The notes: generated by a model from the sequence alone, not told the origin. 41,292 nt of DNA from an uncultured Arachnia sp. (GCA_947493995.1 CANLTJ010000013.1:1-41292); one strand, 5' to 3'; numbered from the stretch's first letter, positions 7,119 through 15,613 are shown. A program made the numbers and translations.

Positions 7119-8098
7119 TCGGGTACTACGTCCACCATCACGGCGTGGGACACGTCACGCGGGCTTGCCAGATCGCATCCCACCTGCAGTCGCCGGTGAT
7201 GGGTTTCAGCAGCCTTCCGCGTCCCCGGTCCTGGCCGGGGGAGTGGGTGGAGCTCCCGGACGATGTCAGCGACGATCCCCGGGACCCCACCGCGGGCGGA
7301 CTGCTTCACTGGGCACCCCTGGGGCATCCGGGGTACTCGGCCCGCATGGCGGTGCTGTCGCAGCACATGGGGCGCCTGGATCTCATGATGGTCGACGTCT
7401 CGGTGGAGGTGAGCCTACTGGCACGCCTGCACGGAGTGCCGACGGTGGTGGTGGCGATGCGAGGGGATCGGAGCGACTCCGCCCATCGCCTCGCCTACGA
7501 CTGCGCCACCTCCTTACTGGTGCCGTGGTCAGCGTCATTTCCGGAACCATGGTGGCCGTCCAGGTGGACGGAGAAGGCGCGCTTCGTCGGAGCCATCTCA
7601 CGTTTCGACGACCGCCCGTCGGCATGCTTGCCGACCAACGGTTCACCCCGTCGCGTGCTGGTACTCCTCGGTGGGGGCGGACACGACATGACACCGGGAA
7701 TGCTGTCCGACATCGGCGCCCGCACCACCGAGTGGGAGTGGACGCTCCGATCCGTCGACGCACCCTCCCCGGACCTGTGGCAGGACCTTCTGGGCTCCGA
7801 CGTGGTGGTCTGCCATGGCGGCAACAACGCCGTCGCAGAAGTGGCGGCAGCCGGGCGGCCGGCCATCGTTGTCGCTCAGGACAGGCCGTTTCGGGAACAA
7901 CATCACACGACCGACGTGCTCGAGCGGGCCGGCATCTGCGTCGGACTCGCAGGCTGGCCCGCCGTCGAGGACTGGCCCCGGCTCCTGGACACCGCCCTCG
8001 AGCGCGGGGCCGCGGCATGGTCGGCGTGGAACCCCCGCGACGGAGCGCTGCAGGCGGCGCGACACCTGGATGCCTTGGCGACGGGAGAGTGGTCATGA
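7115..8098 (+). CDS. MurG-like (GT28-type) glycosyltransferase
   Basis: A 327-residue GT-B protein starting at a GTG that overlaps the previous stop (GTGA). The N-terminus IGYYVHHHGVGHVTRA has the glycine/histidine loop seen in MurG and related GT28 or GT1 enzymes. The C-terminal half has LLGGGGHDM and the sugar-nucleotide site CHGGNNAVAEVAAAGRPAIV followed by DRPFREQHHT, matching the HGG..S/N..E pattern of MurG-type donors. It is not MurG itself because it lacks the dcw cluster context and has different acceptor motifs. Probably a later step in the same glycan as its neighbours. Confidence 0.8.
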   Translation: MIGYYVHHHGVGHVTRACQIASHLQSPVMGFSSLPRPRSWPGEWVELPDDVSDDPRDPTAGGLLHWAPLGHPGYSARMAVLSQHMGRLDLMMVDVSVEVSLLARLHGVPTVVVAMRGDRSDSAHRLAYDCATSLLVPWSASFPEPWWPSRWTEKARFVGAISRFDDRPSACLPTNGSPRRVLVLLGGGGHDMTPGMLSDIGARTTEWEWTLRSVDAPSPDLWQDLLGSDVVVCHGGNNAVAEVAAAGRPAIVVAQDRPFREQHHTTDVLERAGICVGLAGWPAVEDWPRLLDTALERGAAAWSAWNPRDGALQAARHLDALATGEWS

Positions 8099-8940
8099 GC
8101 GTTGAAGCGGACGACATGGCGGTGGTCACCATCGTCCATGGCAGGCACGAGCACCTGCGTCGGCAACTCGCTGCCGTGGCCGCCCTGGAACCGCAACCCC
8201 GGCTCCACGTCGTCGTGGGAATGGGGGATCCGGGCCTGCCGGAGGTGCTCACAGCGAACCCCTTCCCGCTGACGCACCACGTCGACATCGCCACGGACGC
8301 CCGGCTCCCGTTGGCTGCGGCACGCAACACCGGCGTCGCCGAGGCTGCCGCGCACGGGGCGACGGCGGTTGCGTTGCTCGACGTGGACTGCATCCCCGTG
8401 CCCTCCCTGGTGGGTGACTACGCAGCGGCATTGTCGATGCTGGCGGCACAGGACGGACCCGCGGTCGTGAGCGGGAGGGTGTGGTACCTCCCGGAAGGGC
8501 TGAGCGAGGCGGAGCACACCGTCCCCCACATGGAACGGCGGGGAGCCGACAACGGACTGCGTGTTGTGCCACCCACCGATGATCCGGTGCGCGGTGATCC
8601 CCGGATGCTGTGGTCGCTGAATCTGGGCGCAACGGTGCAGGACTGGGAGGCCGTCGGTGGCTTCGACGAGCGCTACGTGGGGTACGGCGGCGAGGACACG
8701 GACTTCGGTCAGCGGCTCAGCGCGGCTGGCGGGCACATGTGGTGGACGCGCAACGCGGGTGCCTTTCACCAGTGGCATCCCGTGAGCAAACCGCCGGTGG
8801 AGCATGTCGCCGACATCGTGGCCAACGCGAACCTCTTCTTCGACACGTGGGGCTGGTATCCGATGGACGGTTGGCTGAAGGAGTTCGCCCGTCGCGGTCT
8901 CGTGGAGCATGGCAGCAGTGGGTGGCGCCTTCTCGCGTGA
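8095..8940 (+). CDS. Glycosyltransferase family 2 with galactosyltransferase-type C-terminus
   Basis: The ATG at 8095 overlaps the preceding stop (ATGA) and gives a 281-residue protein. The N-terminal GT-A fold starts MAVVTIVHGRHEHLRRQL, and the metal-binding DxD is in ALLDVDCIPVPSL. Around residues 195-210, GGFDERYVGYGGEDTDFGQR is the characteristic Glyco_transf_7C block (GEDxDF) that contacts the acceptor. An in-frame extension further upstream exists but lies inside the GT28-like gene and is rejected. With the other two enzymes it forms a compact operon for an unidentified surface glycan or secondary glycoside. Confidence 0.88.
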   Translation: MSVEADDMAVVTIVHGRHEHLRRQLAAVAALEPQPRLHVVVGMGDPGLPEVLTANPFPLTHHVDIATDARLPLAAARNTGVAEAAAHGATAVALLDVDCIPVPSLVGDYAAALSMLAAQDGPAVVSGRVWYLPEGLSEAEHTVPHMERRGADNGLRVVPPTDDPVRGDPRMLWSLNLGATVQDWEAVGGFDERYVGYGGEDTDFGQRLSAAGGHMWWTRNAGAFHQWHPVSKPPVEHVADIVANANLFFDTWGWYPMDGWLKEFARRGLVEHGSSGWRLLA

Positions 8941-8960
8941 CGGTCAGACGTGAGTGGACG

Positions 8961-9665
8961 TCAGGAGTTCCCCTCGGCCAGCACCACGTCCTGTCCGCTG
9001 AGCTCGGCCCGGAAGCCGTCCTGCTGCACTGTGACGTCCCGCAGGATCAGATTCTGTGGCAAACCGTCGATGGGCTGTTCGATCGTCACGAAACGGCGGA
9101 CCGTGGCCGCGATGGCGCGCGACAGAACATCCGGGCCACCCAGGTCGATCGAGCTGGGCTCCACGACGATTAGCCCGTCCTGCACCTCCACGGTGCCGGT
9201 GGCGACGACGCTGAGCTGTCTGCCCAGGACCTCCACCGAGCGCCGGATCTCGGCCTCGCCACCCTCGGCCGGGCGGATCTGGCTGTCGCCGCCCAACTCA
9301 GCGGCAACGCTCGCGAAGGGCACGGTGGCGTTGACGTCGAGCCGATCGATGACGAGGCCGTCGGGACCGGACCGCGCTCCATAGCCCTGGGCTTCGACGT
9401 CGGTCAGCGAGGAGTCGGGAAGCACGACGAGGTTCGACTGGACATCGATGTCTCCCAACCAGGTCTCGTCCGGGCCAAGGTCGGCCGGTGGGGCGTTCCC
9501 AGTTGCGCCCCCGGTTGTGTTGCTGGGTGGCTGTGTGGGTGTTGATGCTGAGGTGTCCGTCGCGGGGGTGGAAATCACGAACCAGGCGACGACGGCCGCA
9601 ATGATCAGCAGAAGCAACATCCCCATGGCGCCGATTGCCCAGTCGACGGCACGTGATCGAGTCAT
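8961..9665 (-). CDS. DUF2993 (LmeA-like) membrane-anchored protein
   Basis: The protein is 234 residues. One N-terminal membrane segment (AIGAMGMLLLLIIAAVVAWFV, about 11-31) is followed by a Thr/Ser/Pro/Gly linker and a DUF2993 domain from about residue 65. That family includes mycobacterial LmeA, a lipid-binding periplasmic protein involved in lipomannan elongation. Here the domain would sit outside the membrane and bind a phospholipid or polyprenyl lipid. It ends 20 bp from the end of the glycosyltransferase operon and converges with it, so a link to glycolipid assembly is only suggestive. A CACACT box 7 nt before the ATG could be a weak leaderless -10. Confidence 0.75.
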   Translation of the reverse strand: MTRSRAVDWAIGAMGMLLLLIIAAVVAWFVISTPATDTSASTPTQPPSNTTGGATGNAPPADLGPDETWLGDIDVQSNLVVLPDSSLTDVEAQGYGARSGPDGLVIDRLDVNATVPFASVAAELGGDSQIRPAEGGEAEIRRSVEVLGRQLSVVATGTVEVQDGLIVVEPSSIDLGGPDVLSRAIAATVRRFVTIEQPIDGLPQNLILRDVTVQQDGFRAELSGQDVVLAEGNS

Positions 9666-9701
9666 GTGTCCAAGTGTGCAGCACTCCCGACCGCTGGGCT
9701 G

Positions 9702-10709
9702 TCACCGACCTTGGTTCGGGGCTCGGGACGGGGTTGCGTGTTGAAGATGCGGCTGTTTCGAGAACTGGCCGGTCAGTATCAACACGACGATCACGAGTGC
9801 CATGACGATCCATGTGACCCAGCCGAGGGGGCCGGATGAGACCAGGTCGACGGTGGAGTCGGCGGCGATGACGAGCCCGATGAATCCGGCGGCTGCGTTG
9901 ATCGCGCCATGTGCGAACACAGCTGGCCACACTGATGCGCTGCGCAGCCGCAACCACCCCAGGAGAACACCGAGCAGCGTGGCGGCGACAGTCATGAGCG
10001 CGACGCCGAAGAGATTCGGTTCATTGAAGTTGTAGCCGAGCAGGATGATGGGTGTGTGCCACAGGCCGAAGATGGCGCCGGAGAGCAGCAGCGCGGGCCA
10101 GGTGCCCAGCGGTCTCAGGGATGGCAGCAGCCAGCCACGCCATCCCAGCTCTTCCCCGAAGGCCAGGACTCCGTTGATCACCGCACCGATCGGGAGGGCA
10201 AGGAGTTGGGCGACCACCAGTAGCGAGATGGGCATCGAGTCGGTTGGTGCCCCGGCTTCCTCCAATACGGCGGCGAAACCGGAGAAGTTCACGAGATCCA
10301 GCTCGACCAGTCCCAGCGCCGCAGACAGGAAGACCCCCGCGATGACGATCCCGGCACCACCCAGGATGCCGATGACCACCATCCCGAGCGTCCTTCCGAC
10401 CGGCTTGAGCGGCCACATTCCGAGGAACTCGGTCAGTGGGTGCGGACGTGGTTTCTGCACGAAGAAGACCACCACGACGGTCGAGATGAGCGGTGTGAAC
10501 ATCATCAGCGGCAGTAGAAGGGGGGCCAACGGGTCGGAGAGGCCGTTGCCACCCACCCACAGCGGAAGCACGACGAGCCACGCCAATGCCATGGCGAGCA
10601 CCACGAAGATGACAACCGACTTCCACGGAACAGTGGTCAGAACGGGCGGCGGAGATGCGCTGCCGGCACCCCCGTCGATCGTGGCGGAGGTGGGGTGCTC
10701 CTGTTGCAT
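9702..10709 (-). CDS. CPBP-family intramembrane metalloprotease (CAAX-type)
   Basis: This 335-residue multi-pass membrane protein has about eight hydrophobic segments. The three Abi/CPBP motifs are visible: EELGWRGWLLPSL (the EExxxR motif), FGLWHTPII (FxxxH) and FAHGAINA (HxxxN/B). These residues bind the zinc or form the active site of type II CAAX prenyl-protease-like enzymes. Bacterial members do diverse jobs, from bacteriocin self-immunity to signalling; the substrate is unknown. It begins 9 bp after the bPH/PLDc_N gene and is the last gene of a TetR-headed operon. Confidence 0.88.
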   Translation of the reverse strand: MQQEHPTSATIDGGAGSASPPPVLTTVPWKSVVIFVVLAMALAWLVVLPLWVGGNGLSDPLAPLLLPLMMFTPLISTVVVVFFVQKPRPHPLTEFLGMWPLKPVGRTLGMVVIGILGGAGIVIAGVFLSAALGLVELDLVNFSGFAAVLEEAGAPTDSMPISLLVVAQLLALPIGAVINGVLAFGEELGWRGWLLPSLRPLGTWPALLLSGAIFGLWHTPIILLGYNFNEPNLFGVALMTVAATLLGVLLGWLRLRSASVWPAVFAHGAINAAAGFIGLVIAADSTVDLVSSGPLGWVTWIVMALVIVVLILTGQFSKQPHLQHATPSRAPNQGR

Positions 10710-10718
10710 GGTGTGCTC

Positions 10719-11381
10719 CTACCTCTTGATGGTCCTGCCTGAGCGTTGGTGCCTCCGTTTCCCACGCCGGGTGGGGGACGGTGATCGTCGTCCGATCGTG
10801 AAGTACGCCAGTGGACCGAAGAAGTTGACGAGGGCCAGGGCACGCCACGTCCGCTTCGATCCGCGAAGGCTCCGCCGGGGGCGTCGGGACACATCGACGA
10901 GCATCGCTACCTTCAGCACACCGTCGATCACGATGGCTCCGAGAAGCGCAATCTTCCACTGCGGGCTGCTCAGCGGGGGACGGTGCGGAGATTCGGAGAA
11001 CTCCACGTCCGGGGAGTTGGATGAGGTGAAGTCGTGTACGGCGCCGTTGATCATGTCGACGGTGCTTCTCGGGTCTTCGACGTCGATGATCAAGCGGTCA
11101 TAGGGCTCTCCGGTGAGTTCGATCACCACGGCCCGGCTCCCGGACCGGAGGTCCCAGAAGTGGGTCTCCCCGTCCCGTGTGAAGGTGCCGACCACGGCGG
11201 AGCCAGGCATGTGGAGCCCCGGGGATCGCAGTCCCTTGGGCTCCTCCACGATCCCTGGATCAGCAGTGGCACCACGGACGTGTGACAGGGGCACGCGGAT
11301 GCGTCGCGTGAGGGCCCACAGCTGGTGGAGGCCTTGGACGTCTACGGTCAGAGCGCCATCGGAGACACTGATTCTGGACAT
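10719..11381 (-). CDS. bPH domain and PLDc_N membrane protein
   Basis: This 220-residue protein has two parts. Residues 1-115 form a bacterial PH-like domain (VPLSHVRGATADPGI, a HMPGSAVVGTF turn, then FWDLRSG and GEPYDRLIIDVEDP). After a linker, two hydrophobic segments include WKIALLGAIVIDGVLKVAML and LALVNFFGPLAYFTIGR, the latter being the PLDc_N signature, followed by a very basic tail. PLDc_N proteins are membrane anchors without phospholipase activity. It is the middle gene of the TetR-bPH-CPBP operon, with gaps of 7 and 9 bp. The function is unknown; a membrane-sensing role is a guess. Confidence 0.8.
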   Translation of the reverse strand: MSRISVSDGALTVDVQGLHQLWALTRRIRVPLSHVRGATADPGIVEEPKGLRSPGLHMPGSAVVGTFTRDGETHFWDLRSGSRAVVIELTGEPYDRLIIDVEDPRSTVDMINGAVHDFTSSNSPDVEFSESPHRPPLSSPQWKIALLGAIVIDGVLKVAMLVDVSRRPRRSLRGSKRTWRALALVNFFGPLAYFTIGRRSPSPTRRGKRRHQRSGRTIKR

Positions 11382-11388
11382 GGTGTGC

Positions 11389-11829
11389 TCACCTTTCTCC
11401 TTCGGGAGGGATCACATTTGCTCCTGCTCTGTGGAGGAGTCGTCGGCCGAGCACCGTCGCCGGATCTGTTGCTTCCGCCTCACCGTCGGCCCTGGCGATG
11501 AGCGCGCAGGCCTGCTCGACCAGTCCCCGCACCTCCGGGTCCCGGGGGGCCAACTCCAGGGCTGCGACCAGGACGAGATCGAGCGTGTTCTCATCGATGA
11601 TCCCGCTCAGATCCTCGGTCGCCGCCGGGAGCTCGTCGCGCAGCACATGCTGCAGCGCGGACACGAAGATGCCGCGCTTGCTCCCGAAAGCCTTGTACAG
11701 ACTGCCCCTGTGGAGCCCGGAGACAGCCACGAGGTCATCGATCGAGGTTCCCTCATAGCCCGACGTACGGAACAGCCCGGCGGCCGCCGCGGTCACCGTC
11801 GGCTCATCGAATCCTCGGGGACGTCCCAT
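11389..11829 (-). CDS. TetR/AcrR-family transcriptional regulator
   Basis: A short (146-residue) TetR regulator. The N-terminal helix-turn-helix reads LFRTSGYEGTSIDDLVAVSG followed by LHRGSLYKAFGSKRGIF, with the usual Y-x-x-F recognition helix end. The ligand-binding part (about 55-146) is brief for the family (usually 190 or more) but ends cleanly, so it may be a compact member. It heads an operon with the bPH/PLDc_N and CPBP genes, and presumably represses that operon. Its promoter places the -10 box 6 nt from the ATG, implying a leaderless mRNA. Confidence 0.88.
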   Translation of the reverse strand: MGRPRGFDEPTVTAAAAGLFRTSGYEGTSIDDLVAVSGLHRGSLYKAFGSKRGIFVSALQHVLRDELPAATEDLSGIIDENTLDLVLVAALELAPRDPEVRGLVEQACALIARADGEAEATDPATVLGRRLLHRAGANVIPPEGER

Positions 11830-11835
11830 GCAGCA

Positions 11836-11864
11836 ACGATAAGCCTTCTGGAACGATCAGTCAA
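11836..11864 (-). promoter_or_regulatory. Promoter of the TetR-bPH-CPBP operon
   Basis: On the minus strand TTGACT (11859-11864), a 17-bp spacer and TATCGT (11836-11841) form a near-consensus sigma-70 type promoter. The ATG at 11829 follows only 6 nt later, so the transcript would be leaderless. The autoregulatory operator is probably here too, but no clear palindrome stood out. Confidence 0.75.
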
Positions 11865-11976
11865 GAACAACCATTCAACAATCAGCATTCGGAGAAGTCG
11901 TCGGCACCCGGAGAGAGGATTGACGCCAGCGCCCTTGAACTGAGGCAGGACTGCGCACAGGTACAGGGCTCCCAGT

Positions 11977-12477
11977 TCAGGCCTGGGAAGCGGTGATGTC
12001 GTCAGAGTCGTGCCAGTAACCGTTGGCCGCTGCAACTGTCTGAAAGTTCAACGCCACCACTTGGGATGCTGCGGTGAGGGCATCGGCATCGTTGGCATAC
12101 TCGGGACGAAGCCTCTTGAGCACGTCCATGTCCGGCTGGGTGTACTTGACTCCCATGCGGGACAGCTTGATCGCCAGTTCAAAGCCTTCCTGCGGGGTGG
12201 GCGTCTTCAATGAAGTCAGCCAGGTGTCCATCGCTGTTCCCTTCTCGAGTGCGAGCGACTTCGTCATCGCTCGTCCCAGTCCGGCGTTGGACTGGGCGAC
12301 AAGTGTCGCATCGAAGAACCTGTAGCAACCAGAGCAAGAATTTCCCTGAGAGACCGGTACGGATGTGCGAGCAGGAGTCAGGCTATCCATCGGCGAGAAG
12401 CCAATTGCGCCAGCACTGTCCACGGTGGCCGCCGAGACTCTTGGGAAGCGAGAGAGTCCTACCCAGAACCTTTCCAC
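11977..12477 (-). CDS. Hypothetical protein, start uncertain
   Basis: The open frame gives up to 166 residues and I recognise no family. The C-terminal 84 residues look most protein-like (MDTWLTSLKTPTPQEGFELA, then amphipathic helices to ANGYWHDSDDITASQA), and an AAGGGAAC site lies before the internal ATG at 12228. The upstream part contains a CSGC pair and no signal peptide. It could be a short gene with a start anywhere from 12477 to 12228, or a decayed remnant. A CCCAG/CTGGG hairpin surrounds its stop codon. It stands alone between the TetR operon and the antiporter. Confidence 0.4.
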   Translation of the reverse strand: MERFWVGLSRFPRVSAATVDSAGAIGFSPMDSLTPARTSVPVSQGNSCSGCYRFFDATLVAQSNAGLGRAMTKSLALEKGTAMDTWLTSLKTPTPQEGFELAIKLSRMGVKYTQPDMDVLKRLRPEYANDADALTAASQVVALNFQTVAAANGYWHDSDDITASQA

Positions 12478-12648
12478 AGCTGTCGGGGGGAGCCGATGAC
12501 GTTGGTCAAGCCGGCGTCATGCTGTGTGTTTCGTCAAACTGAGGAGAGGCAATGCCGTGGGTCACGTTCGGGTCACAGTCTGAACAGCCGACCGCTGCGG
12601 CGAACTCTCGGGCGCCGCGGTCAGCGCATTGTCGGAAGAACGTCCGGC

Positions 12649-12699
12649 ATGATTGAGTTCATGGAGACTTTTGAGACGCTGGCGCTGGTATGCCAGTGA
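12649..12699 (+). CDS. Possible 16-residue leader peptide of the antiporter
   Basis: A 16-codon frame, MIEFMETFETLALVCQ, starts at 12649 behind GGAAGA and ends at a TGA that overlaps the antiporter start by 10 bp. The antiporter ATG has no obvious SD of its own at a suitable distance, so coupled translation is plausible. The evidence is only positional. Confidence 0.3.
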   Translation: MIEFMETFETLALVCQ

Positions 12700-14672
12700 T
12701 CCTGGAAACGGGCGGGGGCGTTCCGGCGTATCTCTCGCTGACGGCTGTACTGGTGGTGTCGGCCGCCATCTTTGGGTTCTTCAGCGTGAAATTGAAGGTG
12801 GTTCCGATCGTCGGATTCCTTTTGGCCGGGGTCCTCATAGGTCCCGCCCAGCTGGGTCTGGTCTCCGAAACCGAGGCTGTCGATGCGGCCGCGGAACTCG
12901 GTGTGATTCTGCTGCTGTTCACCATCGGCATCGAGTTCTCGCTGCAGCGGTTGGCATCGGTGTGGAAGTGGATCGTGATCGGGGGCGGTCTGCAGGTGTT
13001 GCTGGCCTCCGCAGCTGGCGCGGGGCTGGTCAGTGCGCTGGGCGGGGACATCCGCACGGGCATCTTCACCGGATTCCTGATCGCGCTGTCATCCACGGCA
13101 ATCGTGCTGAAGGTGATTGCCGACGCCGGAGAGTCCAAATCTTCCCGTGGGCGTCTGGTCCTTGCGGTGCTGATCTTTCAGGACCTCGCTGTGGTGGGCA
13201 TGGTGTTACTGGTGCCGGCACTGGGGGAGGGCGGCGACGGAGGAGCGGGCGAGCTGTTCGGGGCGCTCGGCATCGCCGCGGCAGTGATCGCGGGGGTGCT
13301 GGTGGTGGCACGCAAACTGATGCCACCCCTGTTGGAGCGCATCGCGGCGCTGTGCTCGCCCGAGGTGTTTCTGCTGGCTGTCATCGGCATCTGTCTGGGA
13401 ACGGCCTACCTCACATCCTTGGCCGGAGTCAGCGTCTCACTGGGAGCATTCCTGGCGGGCCTCGTGGTCAGCGAGAGCAGGCAGAGCACACAAGCCTTCA
13501 GCGAGGTACTGCCCTTGCAGATCATCTTCTCGGCCGTCTTCTTCATCTCTGTTGGCATGCTGCTCAACGTCTCCTTCCTCCTGGACAACATCGTCACCGT
13601 GCTGTCTGCGGTCCTGCTGGTACTCACCATCAAGGTGGTGACCGCCACGCTTGCACTGTTGAGTCTGCGGGTGGGCTTCCCCATGGCGGTTTCGGGCGGG
13701 CTTCTGCTGGGCCAGGTGGGTGAGTTCTCCTTCGTGCTCGTCACGGCTGGCGCGGCGGTCGGCCTGACCCCGGGCGGCTTGGGAGATGAAGGATCGCAGA
13801 TATTCGTTGCCACCACGGTCGTGTTGATGCTCCTCACCCCATTCCTGGCCGCAGCCGGACGACGCATTGCCCGACCACGAGCACGAACTGAAAACGACGT
13901 CGAATCATCCTCAAGCAGCGAGGTCCACCGAGAGAACCATGTGGTCATCGTCGGGTGGGGTGGTACGTCTGTGCGGTTGGGACAGGATCTGCGGGCGCGA
14001 CGAGTCGCAGTAACCATGACCACACTCAACCCAGGCGGTTCCCGCGAGGCTGAGGCGGCGGGTATCGATGTGGTGAGCGGCGATGGACTGCACCGCCAGG
14101 TTCTGCTCGATGCGGGCATCAAGGATGCGAGAGCGGTGATTGTTGCTGAGGATACCGTCGAGAATGAGGCCAAAGCGGTAGCTACCGCGCGATCGCTGAC
14201 GGATTCCCCCATCTTCGTGAGACCGCTTGACGCGAGTGATCTGGCAACCCTCAGTGAGGCCGGAGCTGACCACGTTGTGGACCCGGATGCCTCAGCAGAA
14301 CGCGCGCTGCTGGCGTCGCTGCTCACGCCGCTGGGCCTGCCCGGCCCTCATGCGGAGGAAAGTATCGCGGACACAACCAAGGTGTTCGATGTAGATGCGG
14401 ATGTCTTCGATGGGAACGGCTGCAGCCATTCGTCGTCGAGAGTGCCCGTGTTGCCCCGGACATCCGGCTGTGAGGAGTGCGAGATGTCCGGCCAGCAGTG
14501 GGTTCACCTGCGCGTATGCCTCACCTGCGGTCACGTGGGTTGCTGTGATTCCTCGCCCAACCGACACTCCAGAGCGCACTTCCAACAGCACGCTCATCCC
14601 GTGATCGCTTCGTCCGAACGAGATGAATCCTGGGCATACTGCTTCGTGGACGACGTCACCATGGACTACTGA
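12690..14672 (+). CDS. CPA2 cation:proton antiporter (KefB-like) fused to TrkA-N and UBP zinc finger
   Basis: This 660-residue protein has three parts. Residues 10-395 form 12 or so hydrophobic segments of a Na+/H+ exchanger-type core, including GFLLAGVLIGPAQLGL, GVILLLFTIGIEFSL and the conserved LIFQDLAVVGMVLL. Residues about 410-545 are a Rossmann TrkA-N domain (HVVIVGWGG, with GDGLHRQVLLDAGI). The last 80 residues are a UBP-type zinc finger: CSH, CEEC, CLTC, GCCD and HSRAH supply the Cys/His ligands. The antiporter would exchange K+ or Na+ for H+ across the membrane with nucleotide gating from the inside. The zinc finger is the unusual part; elsewhere it is usually a small separate protein. 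Start at ATG 12690; GTG 12696 is an alternative. Confidence 0.9.
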   Translation: MPVILETGGGVPAYLSLTAVLVVSAAIFGFFSVKLKVVPIVGFLLAGVLIGPAQLGLVSETEAVDAAAELGVILLLFTIGIEFSLQRLASVWKWIVIGGGLQVLLASAAGAGLVSALGGDIRTGIFTGFLIALSSTAIVLKVIADAGESKSSRGRLVLAVLIFQDLAVVGMVLLVPALGEGGDGGAGELFGALGIAAAVIAGVLVVARKLMPPLLERIAALCSPEVFLLAVIGICLGTAYLTSLAGVSVSLGAFLAGLVVSESRQSTQAFSEVLPLQIIFSAVFFISVGMLLNVSFLLDNIVTVLSAVLLVLTIKVVTATLALLSLRVGFPMAVSGGLLLGQVGEFSFVLVTAGAAVGLTPGGLGDEGSQIFVATTVVLMLLTPFLAAAGRRIARPRARTENDVESSSSSEVHRENHVVIVGWGGTSVRLGQDLRARRVAVTMTTLNPGGSREAEAAGIDVVSGDGLHRQVLLDAGIKDARAVIVAEDTVENEAKAVATARSLTDSPIFVRPLDASDLATLSEAGADHVVDPDASAERALLASLLTPLGLPGPHAEESIADTTKVFDVDADVFDGNGCSHSSSRVPVLPRTSGCEECEMSGQQWVHLRVCLTCGHVGCCDSSPNRHSRAHFQQHAHPVIASSERDESWAYCFVDDVTMDY

Positions 14673-14940
14673 CAACGGGAGCTGGCGTTTGTCCGCCATC
14701 GTCGCCCTGGTCGCCGCTCGCAGTCCGGGGTCCGCTTCGCGGGCGCTCTGTGTGACGTCCGCGTCAGCTGTAGTGCCCGGCCGGATGTGACGCATGCCAC
14801 CACCATGCCACAGATATGGCATGCTCTCCGAGCAGTTGTTCCGATCAGCCGGATCACGGCTGCAACAAGGGGCAATACGTCGGGGAGCCCGCTCTTGCGC
14901 CCGTTTCATGCGATCAAGGCGCCGAGGGGCCCAGCGAAGA
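14673..14940. other. Intergenic region with inverted repeat
   Basis: No gene is seen in these 268 bp between the convergent antiporter and hepT. GCATGCCA (14792-14799) and TGGCATGC (14817-14824) form an 8-bp inverted repeat with a 17-nt loop, possibly a terminator stem. The rest shows no features. Confidence 0.5.
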
Positions 14941-15318
14941 TCAGTCTGCTTCGGCACTTCCGTTCGACGGTCCGACTTTGGCCAGGAGTGCTTCCAGAAC
15001 CGGGATCAGTTTCGGGATGGCTTCGGTGGCAGCAAGCCACACTATGGTGCTGTTCACCTCGGCGTAGCCGTGGATGAGCACGTTCCGCATGCCGATGATC
15101 TTGTGGATGTCAGGAACCCGAAAGGCGGACTCGGGATCTACCTTGCGGAGGTTATTCAGGGCTTCTCCCACAAGTTCTATCTGGCGTTCGGTTGCCCATG
15201 TCACCGGGCCACCCTCGAGGTAGATCTGAAGGCTTGTGTCGCCAACGGCGACCTGGACGTTACGCGCGAAGTGCAATGCATCCCAGAGGAATGCGGCGGA
15301 TCTGGGTTCAGGCTGCAT
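14941..15318 (-). CDS. hepT: HepT-family ribonuclease toxin
   Basis: A 125-residue all-helical HepT (DUF86) protein. The start ATG at 15318 overlaps the end of mntA by 11 bp, and MQPEPRSAAFLWDALHFARN begins the first helix; longer frames upstream would lie within mntA. The catalytic R-x4-H-x-Y motif is RNVLIHGY near residues 77-84. HepT toxins are RNases that are silenced when the partner MntA attaches AMP residues to the Tyr of this motif. The intact motif suggests an active toxin. Together the genes form a type VII toxin-antitoxin pair used in plasmid stability or phage defence elsewhere. Confidence 0.88.
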   Translation of the reverse strand: MQPEPRSAAFLWDALHFARNVQVAVGDTSLQIYLEGGPVTWATERQIELVGEALNNLRKVDPESAFRVPDIHKIIGMRNVLIHGYAEVNSTIVWLAATEAIPKLIPVLEALLAKVGPSNGSAEAD

Positions 15319-15613
15319 ACAGGTCTTGGGCTGTTGCGATTGCGGAGGCTCTGAAATAGGGGTTGCGCAGTGTGCTGGCATCGACCAAGTCGACTGGGCG
15401 GCCGGTAATCTCCTCCAGTTCGGACTTCAGGTCAAAGTAGTCATGGAAGGCGTTGGGGTTGTCGGGCGCGAAGTCCACCAGAAAGTCGACGTCACTGGCC
15501 TGTGGATCGAAGCGCTCGGTGGTCGCAGAGCCAAAGATGCGCAGGCGCGTCACACCGTACTTCTGGCAAGCGCGTCGAATCGCTGCCAGATCGAGATGGA
15601 GCGCGGTACCCAT
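15308..15613 (-). CDS. mntA: MntA-family nucleotidyltransferase antitoxin
   Basis: A 101-residue minimal nucleotidyltransferase. The ATG at 15613 is preferred because upstream sequence in the same frame is basic and unlike the family. GSATTERFDPQASDVDFLVD near residues 27-46 is the GSx10DxD nucleotidyltransferase signature. MntA adds AMP to HepT and so neutralises it. It precedes hepT with an 11-bp overlap, the usual order for this system. The pair sits next to a tRNA-Leu gene, a frequent insertion point for mobile DNA, although no att repeats or integrase were seen. Confidence 0.88.
   Translation of the reverse strand: MGTALHLDLAAIRRACQKYGVTRLRIFGSATTERFDPQASDVDFLVDFAPDNPNAFHDYFDLKSELEEITGRPVDLVDASTLRNPYFRASAIATAQDLYAA

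Noticed and set aside
7084..8094. An in-frame upstream extension giving a 618-residue glycosyltransferase
   Set aside because: The first 337 codons overlap the MurG-like gene out of frame and look like low-complexity Arg/Pro/Gly; the GT2 fold starts at 8095.
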